Assembly: GCA_030568195.1 (NCBI GenBank) | Contig: JAJLTO010000015.1 | Coordinates: 310,001 to 374,000 of the forward strand | Reading direction: 5' to 3' | Source: Dipodascopsis uninucleata var. uninucleata | Lineage: Eukaryota > Ascomycota > Lipomycetes > Lipomycetales > Lipomycetaceae | DNA: 64,000 bases | In this document: positions 46,976 to 58,254 of the stretch, piece by piece | How the letters are laid out: the number at the start of each line of letters is the position of its first letter | How positions within the stretch are numbered: the stretch's first letter is position 1 | Position numbers and translations under genes: made by a program | The notes under the pieces: generated by a model | What the model saw: the letters and a program-made list of their open reading frames with translations, nothing else | What the model was told of the DNA's origin: nothing | The model's database searches: none

Positions 46976-49379
46976 ATGTTCGCAAGAAATAGCCGATTAT
47001 TGGGTCGTTCGTCGTCGAGCGCAGTTATGCTGCTAAGACGAGGCAACGGACTCCAAAGACCATTTTCGATGAGCCGATCATCACACGCAGAGGTCGAAGT
47101 CACAGTTGATGGAAAGAAGATTATGATTGAAGCTGGCTCGGTAAGTAACTTGTGTCACTGGGACGAGTAGTAGATGGATTGAGAAATTATCGTTCGAAGA
47201 GGACTGCAAAGTGTACTACAGCATGGCTGCTACTTTTTATTTCAAGAAGCTCTAATGTTATAAAATGAGAATTGGATTACCTAAAAAAAGGGTATTGTGA
47301 ATTGTTATTTCTGACAGGGTTATATTTGTTATCATTTAGGCTCTGATCCAAGCATGCGAAAAAGCTGGTGTTACCGTTCCTCGATATTGTTACCACGAGA
47401 AGCTGGCCATTGCCGGTAACTGTCGTATGTGTCTTGTCGACGTTGAACGTGCTCCTAAACCAGTTGCGTCTTGCGCATTCCCTGTCACTAATGGAATGGT
47501 TGTTCGAACCGACACAGAAAGAGTTCATAAGGCACGAGAAGGTGTCATGGAAATGCTTCTTGCAAATCACCCTCTTGACTGTCCTGTTTGCGATCAGGGA
47601 GGTGAATGTGATCTTCAAGATCAGGCTATGCGATATGGCTCTGATAGAGGTAGATTCCATGAGATTGACGGAAAGCGAGCTGTTGAGGACAAGGACATTG
47701 GCCCTCTGATTAAAACTGAAATGACCCGATGCATTCACTGCACTCGCTGTGTCCGATTCTCGAACGATGTTGCTGGCGCTCCTGAGCTCGGAACTTCTGG
47801 AAGAGGTAACGACATTCAAATTGGCACTTATTTGCAGAAGAATCTCAACTCTGAGTTGTCTGGAAATGTTATTGATCTTTGCCCAGTCGGTGCTCTTACT
47901 TCCAAGCCGTATGCTTTCCGCGCTAGACCTTGGGAGCTCATGAAAACTGAGTCTATCGATGTCTTAGATGGCTTGGGATCTAATATTCGAGTTGACGCAA
48001 GGGGTGTGGAAGTTCTCCGTGTTCTTCCACGACTCAATGATGATGTTAACGAGGAGTGGATATCTGATAAGACTAGATTTGCTGTTGACGGTTTGAAGAC
48101 TCAGCGTCTAACTATGCCTCTTCTTAAGACCGGCGAGAAATTCGAGCCCGTTACCTGGGATGAAGCTCTTTCCACAATTGTTCAGGCCTATGAGAAGATT
48201 GCTCCAAAGGGTGATGAGTTCAAGGCTATTGCTGGACAACTGGTTGACGTTGAAGGGTTGGTTGCCATGAAGGATCTTGCTAACAAGCTAGGTTCTGAGA
48301 ACCTTGCTCTTGATCAAACTCAAGGTAACTTGCCATTGGCCCATGGCATTGATGTTCGTTCTAACTATCTTTTCAATGCAACCATCCATGGTGTGGAAGA
48401 CGCGGACGCGATTCTTCTTGTTGGTACCAATCCACGTCTGGAGGCTGCTGTTCTTAACGCCAGAATCAGAAAACAGTGGCTCCGTGCCGAACTTGAGATT
48501 GGTCTCGTTGGTCAGGAGTTTGATTCTACCTTCAACTATGAGTATCTTGGAGATGATTCTACTAGTCTTAAGGCCGCTCTTGCAGGTGAATTTGGAAAGA
48601 AGCTTCTCTCAGCTAAGCGACCAATTATCATTGTTGGAAGTGGTGTAGCCGAGAATACTGATGCAAAGGTATACTTTGACGTCTTAGGAGAATTTGTTAA
48701 CAAGAATGCTTCCAAGCTTGTTACTCCAGAGTGGAATGCATACAGTGTATTGCAACGAACTGCTTCGCGTAGCGGTGCTTACGATATTGGATTTGCCACC
48801 CACAACCCAGAAGTTGCTTCTACTAAGCCTAAATTTTTGTGGCTTCTTGGTGCTGATGAGATTACTGCAGCTGATGTTCCAAAGGATGCTTTTGTTGTTT
48901 ACCAGGGACATCATGGTGATGTCGGTGCTCAGTATGCGGACGTCATTCTCCCTAGCTCTGCTTACACTGAGAAGGTTGGTACTTATGTTAACACTGAGGG
49001 TCGAGTACAGGTTACACGTGCCGCAATTAGCCCACCAGGTGTTGCTCGTGACGACTGGAAGATTCTTAGGGCCGCCTCAGAGTATCTTGGATCTGCTCTT
49101 TCCTATGACGACATCAATGACATTCGTGCGCGTATGGCAGACATTGCTCCTCATCTTGTTCGACATGAAATTATTGAGCCCACATCTCTAGCCGTTACTG
49201 GTGTCAAGACTCAACTTATTAACGCCAATAAGACTGCTAAGCCAACAGGTAGCAAGCTCCAGTCTATAATACAGAACTTTTATTTCACCGATGCAATTTC
49301 TCGAAGCTCACCAACTATGGCACGGGCATCTGCTGCATTCGCAAAAAATGACAGTGAACCTGTTGCCGCTTACGCATGA
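46976..49379 (+). CDS. NDUFS1: Complex I 75-78 kDa subunit (NADH:ubiquinone oxidoreductase)
   Basis: Two exons (46976-47140, 47340-49379, phase 0) encode 734 residues, like the Neurospora subunit (744). Residues 1-36 form a mitochondrial presequence (MFARNSRLLGRSSSSAVMLL). The [2Fe-2S] site uses RYCYHEKLAIAGNCRMC and ASCAFPV. The [4Fe-4S] sites use HPLDCPVCDQGGEC (H-x3-C-x2-C-x5-C) and CIHCTRC with CPVGALT. The C-terminal molybdopterin-oxidoreductase-like domain is complete (VLPSSAYTEKVGTYVNTEGR). It is the largest subunit of the NADH-oxidising arm on the matrix side and carries electrons between iron-sulfur clusters. It is strongly conserved and has a highly regular codon use. Confidence 0.98.
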
Positions 49380-49607
49380 ATGATCAATTGAATACTTTTT
49401 GTCAAAAATACAAATTTCTTATATGTTTTTTATTCACATTTATTGTTAACAATCGTTCTGTTTTCTTTTATTTAATTAGTCATAAGGTAGAAGTTGGAAT
49501 GCGAGGAAGGTCCTTGTAATTTATGATATATATAAAGTACATATATATATACTGACAAATATAAATATTTATCCTAAAAATTTATCCCATTTTTTTGTGT
49601 ATAAATC
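49380..49607. other. Convergent spacer NDUFS1/RNT1
   Basis: 228 AT-rich bases between two 3' ends, with TATATA runs typical of yeast termination and polyadenylation signals. Confidence 0.5.
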
Positions 49608-50874
49608 TTAGTTATCTTCATTACAGAATTGTGTGACTTTCTTACGTCTGTACTTCGCAATAACGGTGGGTGAGTCTAGAGCAATGGAGGCAGCACGAAG
49701 TCCAGCATCTCTATATTTTAACGTCAGCGAAAGCCTAGTATCAAAGCTTGTGATGAAATGTATTCTTACTTGATGTTGTTTGCCCACCCTCTACTAAGCT
49801 CTTCTCCGTCTATCTGGCACGATACTGTATATCCTATATTTTCATTCCCAGCAAGTGTAACATATTCCGGCTTTTGTTTTGAATGTCCTATAAGATCGTA
49901 GAGCCTGTTTTTGGCATTACGATCAATCAGAGATGGACTGAGTATGTTACTTCTTGCCTTTTTAATAGTAGGCTCAGCCAATTTGAAAAGCCAGTTCTCT
50001 GCAATATATGATCCTTCATCGCTATCATGTAGCAGGCCCGCAACATACGCTTCGAAAACATCAGCCGTAGATTTAATGGCTTCTCTTATATTTGTCGATT
50101 TTTCTGCCGACTGAGACACTTCGATGCGCTTGTCAAAACCATATAAGGAACCCCAAGTATGAAGAGTAGAATTATTTACAAGTTCAGTTCTAATCTTTGT
50201 CAACTCTCCCTCTTGTGCCCTTGGTAAGCTTAAATAGACAAGTTTTGACATGATATGGTTGATAAAGGAATCTCCTAGGAATTCAAGTCTCTCGTAATGC
50301 TCTTGTGTTTTGTTAAGTTCATTGGCAAGAGACTTGTGTTGGAATACTCTCTTTAAAATTACCTCGTTCTTAATTTCTGGGAGCACCGGCGGCCAGTCTC
50401 TAGAATTATCATTATCCATTTTGTCAATTAGCATGCCGACAGTTCTTAAAGGCTGCAGGGTTGGTATACGGTGTTCCCATTCGTCATCAGAATTTTTCTG
50501 TTCAGTATTCAGAATAGATGAGTACTTCTTGAAGTCTTTGATCTGTGCCCAGTTCAAACCACCTGCCTTAAGTAGTCTCCTCAGTGCCAATGCTAAATCA
50601 ACTCTAGGATCTGTAACGTAAGATGAGTCATTGACATCAAAAAACTCAGGTGTATCTTGCAGAAGTTTATTTAGAGCCTCTAGGAAGACATCAACTCTTC
50701 TTACGATCTTGTCTGATGATGCTTCTGCATCGTCCACTGATATCAAAGGCGTCTATTTCACAGAAAATAAATTAGTATCACAACTCTAAATCTACAGAGC
50801 ACTGTCCTTTCCGTATTTACCTTTTTTCGTTTCGCAGACATGTCTTCCTCCGGTTTTCTAGATCGCTTGGCCAT
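49608..50874 (-). CDS. RNT1: Ribonuclease III (Rnt1/Pac1)
   Basis: Three exons on the minus strand (50874-50821, 50752-49770, 49710-49608) encode about 379 residues. Exon 1 is a basic stretch, MAKRSRKPEEDMSAKRKK, a likely nuclear signal. An N-terminal domain (about 20-130) resembles the dimerisation domain of yeast Rnt1. The nuclease domain holds RVFQHKS, the signature ERLEFLGDSFINHIM, and the second metal-site segment STADVFEAYVAGLLHD. The C-terminal dsRNA-binding domain closes with the exon 2/3 junction (GWANNIKDAGLRAASIALDS). The enzyme cuts stem-loops in pre-rRNA, snRNA and snoRNA precursors. Head-to-head with EMC7, 144 bp apart. Confidence 0.93.
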
Positions 50875-51018
50875 TTCTGTCGCCCAGTAAGATATTGGAA
50901 ATTTTGAAGAGAATGATAGTATAGTGGATTGGGGTTTTCATGGTGGTATAAAACAATATGGTCAATTCAGTTGCAGAGATAACTCATTACGGAAAGTATT
51001 ACTTCGTCAGCAGCAGAT
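50875..51018. promoter_or_regulatory. Compact divergent promoter RNT1/EMC7
   Basis: Only 144 bases separate the start codons of the divergent RNT1 and EMC7 genes. Both promoters must overlap. Confidence 0.6.
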
Positions 51019-51880
51019 ATGTATTCTAATCGGATTGGTATCATCTTAGCCATCTTGTACTCGTTTTTCGTATCTCAGGTATGTGGATACAGCTTACAGG
51101 GATTATTGATTAATCCTACGGACAGTCAAAATACGAAAATACCAGTGAAGTTTGACTCAACTACCGAGATCATTCTAAGGTCCAGTTCCGTAATCCATAA
51201 GACATTCGTTCGATCAGATGAATCCAGTTTTCGATTTCTTAATGTATCGGAAGGATCTTACATTTTAAATGTGAACTCAGTGGAGCATATCTTCCCTGTA
51301 TTGAAAATTGATGTCATGGAGGGAGACGTTAGTGTTTACTTCACACATAGAGGAAATGAATGGTCTTTCAACGGTCCTCGACAGCCTTATCCCATTGAAT
51401 TGAAGCCTATGATAAAGGCAGTTTATCTTCAGGTGAGACAACATTTAGATTGGCTTAGAGGTCTTAGAGGTCGTGGAAGGTGTTTTTATACCCTTCGCAG
51501 AAAGTAACTAATCAATTTTGCTATTAATATAGGAGCGAGAAACCTTCAGTATCTTCAAGCTTTTAAAAAATCCAATGCTTCTAATTAGTTTAGCAAGCCT
51601 TGCAATGGTCTTCATAATTCCAAAAATGACAGAAAACATGGGTAAGTTGGAACCTTGAATGTTTTTTAATACTGTAAGATTAATGGTGTTTTTGTGAAAA
51701 TATATAGATCCCGAGGCTTTGAAAGAAATTCAACAATCCCAGATTAACTCTGTCGGTAGTATATTAGCGAATCCTACGAGTTTCGACATGGCAAGCTACT
51801 TAGCTGGAAAATCAAGTACTCAAGATACTAGTTCGTCTACTGGTCAGTCTTCTGCTACGACTGCTAAGCAGAGAAAATAG
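51019..51880 (+). CDS. EMC7: ER membrane protein complex subunit 7
   Basis: Three exons (51019-51432, 51533-51641, 51708-51880) encode about 231 residues. A signal peptide (1-23, ending SQVCG) precedes a luminal beta-sandwich domain (YSLQGLLINPT, DESSFRFLNVSEGSYILNV, FPVLKIDV) typical of Emc7/DUF2012. A single membrane segment follows (LLKNPMLLISLASLAMVFII), with the family's NPM motif just before it. The cytosolic tail (DPEALKEIQQSQ, then Ser/Thr-rich) is also typical. EMC inserts tail-anchored and multi-pass membrane proteins in the ER. S. cerevisiae has the related Sop4. All introns restore the expected domains. Confidence 0.9.
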
Positions 51881-52228
51881 ATAATATCCGAGTGATATAC
51901 CGTCCAGCGTGAACAAACAAATTATTGTAAATTAGACAATTATTGAGAACTAAATACATTCCAGATATTCTTAGTAACCATTAATATTACGCGTCTATAC
52001 TGGAAGATTGATTCTTGCATATAAACCGAGATAGAAAGCCTGAGTCGACCCAAAGTTTACAAGAGCTACTATGGTCTGCTCCCTTGTGCTATACTCTGAT
52101 ATCTAGACAGATTCGAAATTCCATATATCATATTAAAACAGCAGCTACATACAGCAACACTTAACTTCTTCATGAGAGCTTATGCTTTAATACCAAGTCA
52201 ACTAGATCTATAGATATAGGGTAGAGCA
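51881..52228. other. Intergenic between EMC7 and the small gene at 52229
   Basis: 348 AT-rich bases with no visible gene; EMC7 terminator and the next promoter. Confidence 0.5.
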
Positions 52229-52765
52229 ATGTCGTTTTTCTTCAGTCATTTAGCTTCATATGTAAGTATTATTTATAGTGAGCCATTGGTCAGAAACAAT
52301 CGCTGAGCGAATTGGTGAATATTTTTCTGATACAGATTAGCTAACACGTACTATTAATAGCCTGATCCTCACATCGCAAAAAAGATTGTTAATCTTGCCG
52401 AAACGCTTGGAGGATCTATAGGTAAGAATCAGTCTCTTACTTCGCGATCATTTGGTGCTCAGTATAACGAGAACAACTCAGCTGCCCGAAAGCTTATTGG
52501 AGTTGGAAAGCCATCTGCAAAAGTAGAGACCCTAAATACAGAATTAGATGCAACTGAGTGGACAGCTCAGAGATACAACTATCTACTAGGCCTCGTAAAG
52601 AACTTTATGGATGTAGAATTTGACGAGGAAGGAAATCTAGAGCTGTCCAGCATACAGTATGTCATTGAAACCGTTGACAAGATCATAGAACGACAAGTTC
52701 GTCAGAAGGTTCTAAGGGAAGCAAGAATCAAATTCGGCAACGAAAACCCCGACACTATTCTATGA
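52229..52765 (+). CDS. Unrecognised small acidic protein, two exons
   Basis: Exon 1 (52229-52261) encodes MSFFFSHLASY and splices in phase 0 (GTAAGT ... TTAATAG) to exon 2 (52361-52765), for about 145 residues. The protein has no signal peptide or membrane segment. The second half looks helical (ATEWTAQRYNYLLGLVKNFM, YVIETVDKIIERQVRQKVLR). The long, clean second exon, proper splice signals and charged helical composition favour a real gene. I do not recognise the family. It could be a subunit of a small complex with coiled-coil contacts. Confidence 0.6.
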
Positions 52766-53351
52766 TTATGAAGTTATTTACACCTTCGTTTGATATTACT
52801 ACAAACTTATGATCTTAGCTAAATCGCAACTATGACGAGCACGATAGCACGATATGACGATGCCATAATTTCGATTCTGTCTTCGACGTATATAATATAA
52901 TATGCGTACCTGTCTGTTCTAGGAACTCATATCTATATGCTAACAATTACTGTATCTCACTATAATAAATTTAATTGTCGTTTATCGTTTCATGTGATAA
53001 ATTAATCTAGCTTGCTGCCAATATCTCATCCAGAACTGAATGTAGAGCGCTAATTCGCAGAATATTTTCATTCCCATACTTTTCGTGAGGCTCAAAAACT
53101 GAAAAACTAAAATCTTCACTTCCATCGAAATTACTTGCAAAACTTGATCGTCAATTAGCAAACAAAAAGATATAACTATTCAACTTTACACTTCACGCCG
53201 TTTCATCTAATTTTAAAGATTTAATTACTATTTTCGTGAATTTGATTTACTGTTTCTCCATTCTGAAAGCGTCAACTGAGCGACGTTATTACGTTAACTC
53301 TTCCTGTTTTAGTTTTTAAATAAAATCAGCGGCTTTCAGTAGTCCTCGAAG
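52766..53351. other. Intergenic, promoter of CUS1
   Basis: 586 AT-rich bases with no supported gene. Confidence 0.5.
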
Positions 53352-54786
53352 ATGGCGGCAGTGGCGAAATCCACAGCGGCCAGTAATGGGCTAACACCGG
53401 CAGAAAATAATGGGATAGATAAGAAAAAGAAGCTAACGAGAAACCAAATAAAGCGGCTTCGAATGAAGGAACGAAAACAGCAGTCGCGTGAATCATCGTT
53501 GGTGACAGATGCATCGTCGAGTATAGTATCTGACGATGAAAACGTAAGTAAACGATACAGGTTCTCTACAATAGTGTATACTAATTAGCGTTTTCAGACG
53601 ACATCGAAACTTTATGATGATGATGTTGTAGACTCAATCAAACGAGAAGAGCCAAGCGAATATGAAATTGAAGACGTGAAAATGGTGGATGTGAAAATGG
53701 ACTTGGATGATCCTGCATACGCACAGTTTAAATCAGTTTTAGCCAGGTTCCAGTTCTCAGAGGTAAGGAAATTTGGGAAATAGAAAATTCTTTATGAAGC
53801 AATTATTGATTGGTTTGTTGGTATAGGAAGACGAAAATGCTGTAGAGAATGATGCAAAGGGCGATATATACTATAGTGATGAAGACGACAATATTCAAGA
53901 TGAAGAGCAAGAAGCGGCGGCTATGGAACAAGTTATGAGTAAGAAGAAGGCACGAAAAATGAACAAGCCATCAGTAGCTCAACTCAAAGCTGTTGCTAGA
54001 CGACCCGAAGTCGTGGAGGTATGAGAAATGCGCGCGTTATTTAAATATACTAAGAATATGCTAAGAAGTGTGTACTAACATAAACAGTGGTACGACGCGG
54101 ACTCAATGGATCCACAACTACTGGTTCATATTAAAGGACTGAAAAATATAGTACCAGTGCCAAGTCACTGGAGTATGAAGCGAGAGTATTTAGCATCGAA
54201 ACGTGGGGTGGAAAAGCCACCTTTTGAGCTGCCAGATTTTATTAAAGAAACTGGTATTATGGACATGCGAGATAACACGAAGGAGGATGCAGCAACAATG
54301 AAGCAAAAGACGCGAGAGCGAGTACAGCCGAAAATGGGTAGACTAGATATTGATTATCAGAAGCTCCATGATGCTTTCTTCAAATTCCAGAAGAGACCGA
54401 AGCTTACAATGTTCGGAGAAGTTTACTACGAAGGAAAGGAATTTGAAACAAATATACAGGATCGTCGACCCGGCGTATTATCTGACGAGCTGAAGACTGC
54501 ACTTAGTATGCCACCTGGAGCTCCACCCCCATGGCTACTAAACATGCAGCGATTTGGTCCACCACCAAGTTATCCAGGTCTAAAAATACCCGGTCTAAAT
54601 GCGCCTATACCTCCTGGTGCTCAATGGGGATTTCATCCTGGTGGTTATGGTAAGCCGCCTGTTGACGAATTCAATCGTCCACTCTATGGCGACGTGTTTG
54701 GTGTTTTAGATCAGCCTGGTACGGAAAACAATGAGGAGGAACCAATTGATAGAACGCACTGGGGTGACCTTCAGCCAGAGGAAGAG

Positions 54787-54818
<32 letters not shown>

Positions 54819-54987
54819 AGGTGATTACGAGAGAATAACTGAGCTGGAAGGATTAGGTGATGATGAGAAACCTATGATATCAGGCTACGAGTCGGGAATG
54901 GCGACACCCTCAGGATTAAATTCATCATTACCTAATGAATTGAACACTCCAGATCATATTGAGCTACGAAAGCAGCGGATGTATTAA
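53352..54987 (+). CDS. CUS1: U2 snRNP SF3b subunit Cus1/SF3B2
   Basis: Four exons (53352-53543, 53598-53762, 53827-54018, 54088-54987), all phase 0, encode 482 residues. The N-terminal third is charged and disordered. The DUF382 block is clear: RRPEVVEWYDADSMDPQLLV, GLKNIVPVPSHWSMKREYLA and FELPDFIKETGIMDMRD. The PSP domain follows (RPGVLSDELKTALSMPPGAP, PPPWLLNMQRFGPPPSYPGL, GLNAPIPPGAQWGFHPGGYG). A run of 14 Glu then leads to a short tail. SF3B2 binds SF3B4 and anchors U2 snRNP at the branch site. Size is close to yeast Cus1 (436) and smaller than human SF3B2. The phase-0 exon set is regular. Confidence 0.97.
54778..54819 (+). repeat. GAA/GAG polyglutamate tract
   Basis: Fourteen Glu codons in a row, the last eight all GAA, in CUS1. 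Confidence 0.85.
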
Positions 54988-55100
54988 TCTATGTTTGTAA
55001 AAAATGAGCGCATTTCTATTTGTGGAAAGACAGGCAAATCTGTGTAATTACAACTGTGTATATTGCGTTAATTCCTACACGTTGACTTATTCGAGTCCCA
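54988..55100. other. Convergent spacer CUS1/RMP1
   Basis: Only 113 bases separate the two convergent stop codons, so the transcripts probably overlap at their 3' ends. Confidence 0.5.
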
Positions 55101-55919
55101 TTATGAAAAGAACCGTAATTCACTTATATCATCGTCAATCTCTGTAGTATTACCGTGTAGACTCTTTTTTGAAGTTATTGCTTTGCCTTGCTGAGAGTGC
55201 TTTGTACTTAGCCCTCCTAGTAGGCGATTGTCCTCATTCTCTGACTCCGAAGACGTCACATCCATTAGACTGTGCTGTATTGCACTTGCATCATTCGAGT
55301 AGGTGTCCAGCGACATTAGGTCTTTGTCCCTTGTAGTATTATAAATCTCAATTTCTGAAGAAACTATCTTCCTGTCGATCACTTGCCCAAAGTCGCTTTT
55401 GTCTTCAGAGAAGCAGATTGTGTCATTGACGTCATCAATCTTAGGTCTAAGGCGGCGGAAAATATTTTCGTCAGCTCGTAGCAAGCTCCATATTTTCGAC
55501 GTAGAGGCCACCAAGACTAGTCCGAGGGCCACATATTGTCTTTGCGCTATCAGCCGATTGAAAGCTTTATAGGCTTTTGGAATAACTCTGAAGACCAAAT
55601 ATTCTGCCCGTTCTTCTGCAAGCAAAATCCCACTATTATTAAGGTCTGTCCCTTTCGAGTCCTGATCAGTGGTTCTGGAGTTTTTTCTCTTAGTGAGCTC
55701 TGATTTTCTACTTACAGAGCGTTTATTTTCAGATCTTCTGGTAAGATCATCCGCGTAATACGTAATAATTTTATTTAGATTTCTGTGGATGATGCTGAGA
55801 TATTTCCACCAACAGGCCAAATGGTGCTGATTCTTGTTGCGATGAACAACCAAGTGGAGGATATTGAGCTCATGTTGGAGACTTTCTATGTCTAGACGAA
55901 AGACGTGATTGCTTTTCAT
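55101..55919 (-). CDS. RMP1: RNase MRP protein subunit Rmp1
   Basis: One exon of 272 residues from the first in-frame ATG (55919). The signature HLVVHRNKNQHHLACWWKYL near residue 25 is the hallmark of Rmp1 (HRNKNQHR..WWKWLS). A second family block, AFNRLIAQRQYVALGLVLVA, lies near residue 120. The region between is Lys/Arg/Ser-rich; the last 110 residues are acidic and disordered. Rmp1 is specific to RNase MRP, which processes pre-rRNA, and is not in RNase P. The protein is longer than yeast Rmp1 (201 aa) because of the acidic tail. Neighbouring RNT1 and CUS1 are also RNA-processing genes. Confidence 0.85.
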   Translation of the reverse strand: MKSNHVFRLDIESLQHELNILHLVVHRNKNQHHLACWWKYLSIIHRNLNKIITYYADDLTRRSENKRSVSRKSELTKRKNSRTTDQDSKGTDLNNSGILLAEERAEYLVFRVIPKAYKAFNRLIAQRQYVALGLVLVASTSKIWSLLRADENIFRRLRPKIDDVNDTICFSEDKSDFGQVIDRKIVSSEIEIYNTTRDKDLMSLDTYSNDASAIQHSLMDVTSSESENEDNRLLGGLSTKHSQQGKAITSKKSLHGNTTEIDDDISELRFFS

Positions 55920-56087
55920 TATATTAGCACACAAATCATTTTTTCTAGACTACATAAAAGTAATCTAATTGTCGGTAGACATTCGCAGAGTAAAAAGATA
56001 AAAGACGTAAAATTACTTTTTATTTGATATGTTTTACTTGAAGTACTATGAGGATAGTATTAACAAAATATAAAAAACAAAAAAATC

Positions 56088-56159
56088 CTCCGAAACGGGG
56101 AATTGAACCCCGATTTGCCCGGTGAGAGCGGACCGTGCTAGCCATTACACTATTTCGGA
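56088..56159 (-). tRNA. tRNA-Glu (anticodon CTC)
   Basis: The minus strand folds as a 72-nt cloverleaf. The acceptor stem pairs TCCGAAA with TTTCGGA, with discriminator G. The A-box region is TAGTGTAATGGCTAGCA, the anticodon loop CTCTCAC carries CTC, and the T arm is GGGGTTCAATTCCCC. A run of seven T follows on the minus strand, a normal RNA polymerase III terminator. The gene has no intron. Confidence 0.96.
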
Positions 56160-56802
56160 TAATATTGAAAACACCAGTCTAAATTACCATGTTGGAGTGA
56201 AGATACATAAATAAGTGCTTTGACGCAGACCGGCCTTCAAATAAGTCGAATAGGGATAGCGACTCTAGTATCAGTTGTATTTCGGTTATATTTTAGGCAG
56301 AGTGGCTTGCAGAAACTGCGGACACCAAGACTAGGAGAATGAAAGCTAGGAAAAGCGAATAGGCGCGGGATTAGGTGTCGAGAAGTCAATCAACTATAAG
56401 AATCTCCCACTGAAAGTGAAGCGTACCCAGTAACTGTGTTCTAAAGACAGCAGAGGTCAGCTTATTAACCATAGCAAATCTCTAAGTTATCGTCAGAGAC
56501 GCAAATTTATTAGAATAGATCGAAACATAGCTTAGGTAAAGATATTGATCTTTGGCCTATCTGTGTTCAATGGTTGCTTTGCTGTTGATAGATTCTCGAA
56601 AAGATAAAGCTCCCTGCGGGATGAGAACATAGATATAGGAGTGCCTGCTTGTATCGTCAAGCGTTTCCTAGGTACGTTGGAGTCAGACAAAGCTAGCTAC
56701 TAAGCATATATCCGAAGTGTATGAATATAAAATATACAATACAAGATATAACGATATAATTGAAAATCTAGTTAAAACTAGCGGATGAAATAATAGAAAG
56801 CG
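56160..56802. other. Intergenic between tRNA-Glu and the MFS gene
   Basis: 643 bases with no supported gene. It contains the 5' region of the tRNA gene and the promoter of the transporter. Base content rises compared with the genes to the left. Confidence 0.5.
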
Positions 56803-58254
56803 ATGGACGTGTTCGACGAAGAATATGGCTTTAGTGAGCGAAGTGCTGAGTGGCATGTTCGCGAGCGACGAAAACTCGTGAAAAAGATGGACAAAAAACT
56901 CCTTTCACTTGTCGCACTGATGTATCTTCTAAATTACCTAGACAGAAGTAACCTCAGTCAGGCAAGACTAGGTGGACTGGAAAATGATCTCCATATGACG
57001 GGTCGTAACTTCAATCTTCTCACAGCAATTGTTTTTGTGGGATACAATCTGATGCAGTTACCGTCGAATATGATTCTCGTCCGAGTTCGGCCTTCAATAT
57101 ACTTAGGAGTGTGTATGGGGATATGGGGCTTTTTTTCGACTATCCATGGATTTACTACAAACTTTCGCCAGATTTTGTTTTGCAGATTCTTTCTTGGCGC
57201 AATAGAGGCACCTTTTTTTCCAGGAGTGTTGGCGTTACTGTCATCATGGTACACCAAGAAAGAACTGGCTCATAGATTTGCCATTTTTTATGGTGGTAGC
57301 CAGGCAGGATGTATGCTTGGGGGACTTATTGCAGCTGGAGTTCTTGCCAATTTTGATGGATTTCTGGGTATTGCTGGCTGGCGATGGCTCTTTATCGTTG
57401 AAGGATCTGCGACTATACTCGTGTCTATCGTTGCTATTCGAATTCTTCCTGATTATCCTGGAAATACTCGATGGCTAAGCGACAAAGAGCAGAAATATGC
57501 ACAATGGTGCTTATCTAATGATGTAGGTATTGCGGATGACAATAACGCGGTGTCAGTACGCGAAGCTTTCATGATGGTTGTGACCGACTACAAAATCTAT
57601 ATTTTTGCTATAATGATGCATGCGAATGCGCTCGCGCAAACATTCTCGTTTTTCTTCCCTACCATCGTTGAGACATTGGGATTCGGACCGATCACTACTC
57701 TGCTGCTCACAGTCCCTGTTTGGTTTGTGGCGTTTCTGTTTAGTCTGTCGTACTCTTACCATGCGTCTAAGACAAACGAACGTGCATTCCATATTATGTT
57801 TGCGATGCTCATATGCTTTTTAGGCAACGTGATTACTATTTCTACAACACAGCCTGCATTGCGCTATTTCGCTATGTTCTTGATGCCAATGGGCGCCTAT
57901 CCAGGTATTCAGATCATGATTGCTTGGCTGGTTAGTGCAATTCCACGACCTTCAGCAAAGCGCACTATTGCACTTGGTTTCTGCAACACGCTTGCAAATG
58001 TGTCTAATATATATGGTTCTTATCTGTATCCTGCATCAGCGGGGCCACGATACTTTGCTGCTGGTGCTGTCGTGTCTATTATGTGCTTAATATGCATAGT
58101 ATGCTCGGCAACTATGAGAGCTATCCTGCTGAACGAGGCAAGTTATTCTCATATTGCCGCCGTTCATAGCGAGGTCGCAACCGGACTGGACGACGATGCA
58201 GACTCGGTGTCGAAGACTCTTATTCCGAAGGTAGTGGGCAGACCGGTAGTGTAG
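56803..58254 (+). CDS. MFS transporter, Dal5/allantoate (anion:cation symporter) family
   Basis: 483 residues in one exon. After a charged N-terminus, LVALMYLLNYLDRSNLSQAR opens the first membrane segment; LDRSNLSQAR is the Dal5/ACS signature. Twelve hydrophobic segments follow, with RFFLGAIEAPFFPGVLALLS and GWRWLFIVEGSATILV as further family markers. Family members carry allantoate, pantothenate, nicotinate, biotin precursors and sugar acids in symport with protons across the plasma membrane. The substrate cannot be told from sequence. Position near a sugar-acid dehydrogenase and an aldehyde dehydrogenase would fit an organic acid. No intron. Confidence 0.93.
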   Translation: MDVFDEEYGFSERSAEWHVRERRKLVKKMDKKLLSLVALMYLLNYLDRSNLSQARLGGLENDLHMTGRNFNLLTAIVFVGYNLMQLPSNMILVRVRPSIYLGVCMGIWGFFSTIHGFTTNFRQILFCRFFLGAIEAPFFPGVLALLSSWYTKKELAHRFAIFYGGSQAGCMLGGLIAAGVLANFDGFLGIAGWRWLFIVEGSATILVSIVAIRILPDYPGNTRWLSDKEQKYAQWCLSNDVGIADDNNAVSVREAFMMVVTDYKIYIFAIMMHANALAQTFSFFFPTIVETLGFGPITTLLLTVPVWFVAFLFSLSYSYHASKTNERAFHIMFAMLICFLGNVITISTTQPALRYFAMFLMPMGAYPGIQIMIAWLVSAIPRPSAKRTIALGFCNTLANVSNIYGSYLYPASAGPRYFAAGAVVSIMCLICIVCSATMRAILLNEASYSHIAAVHSEVATGLDDDADSVSKTLIPKVVGRPVV

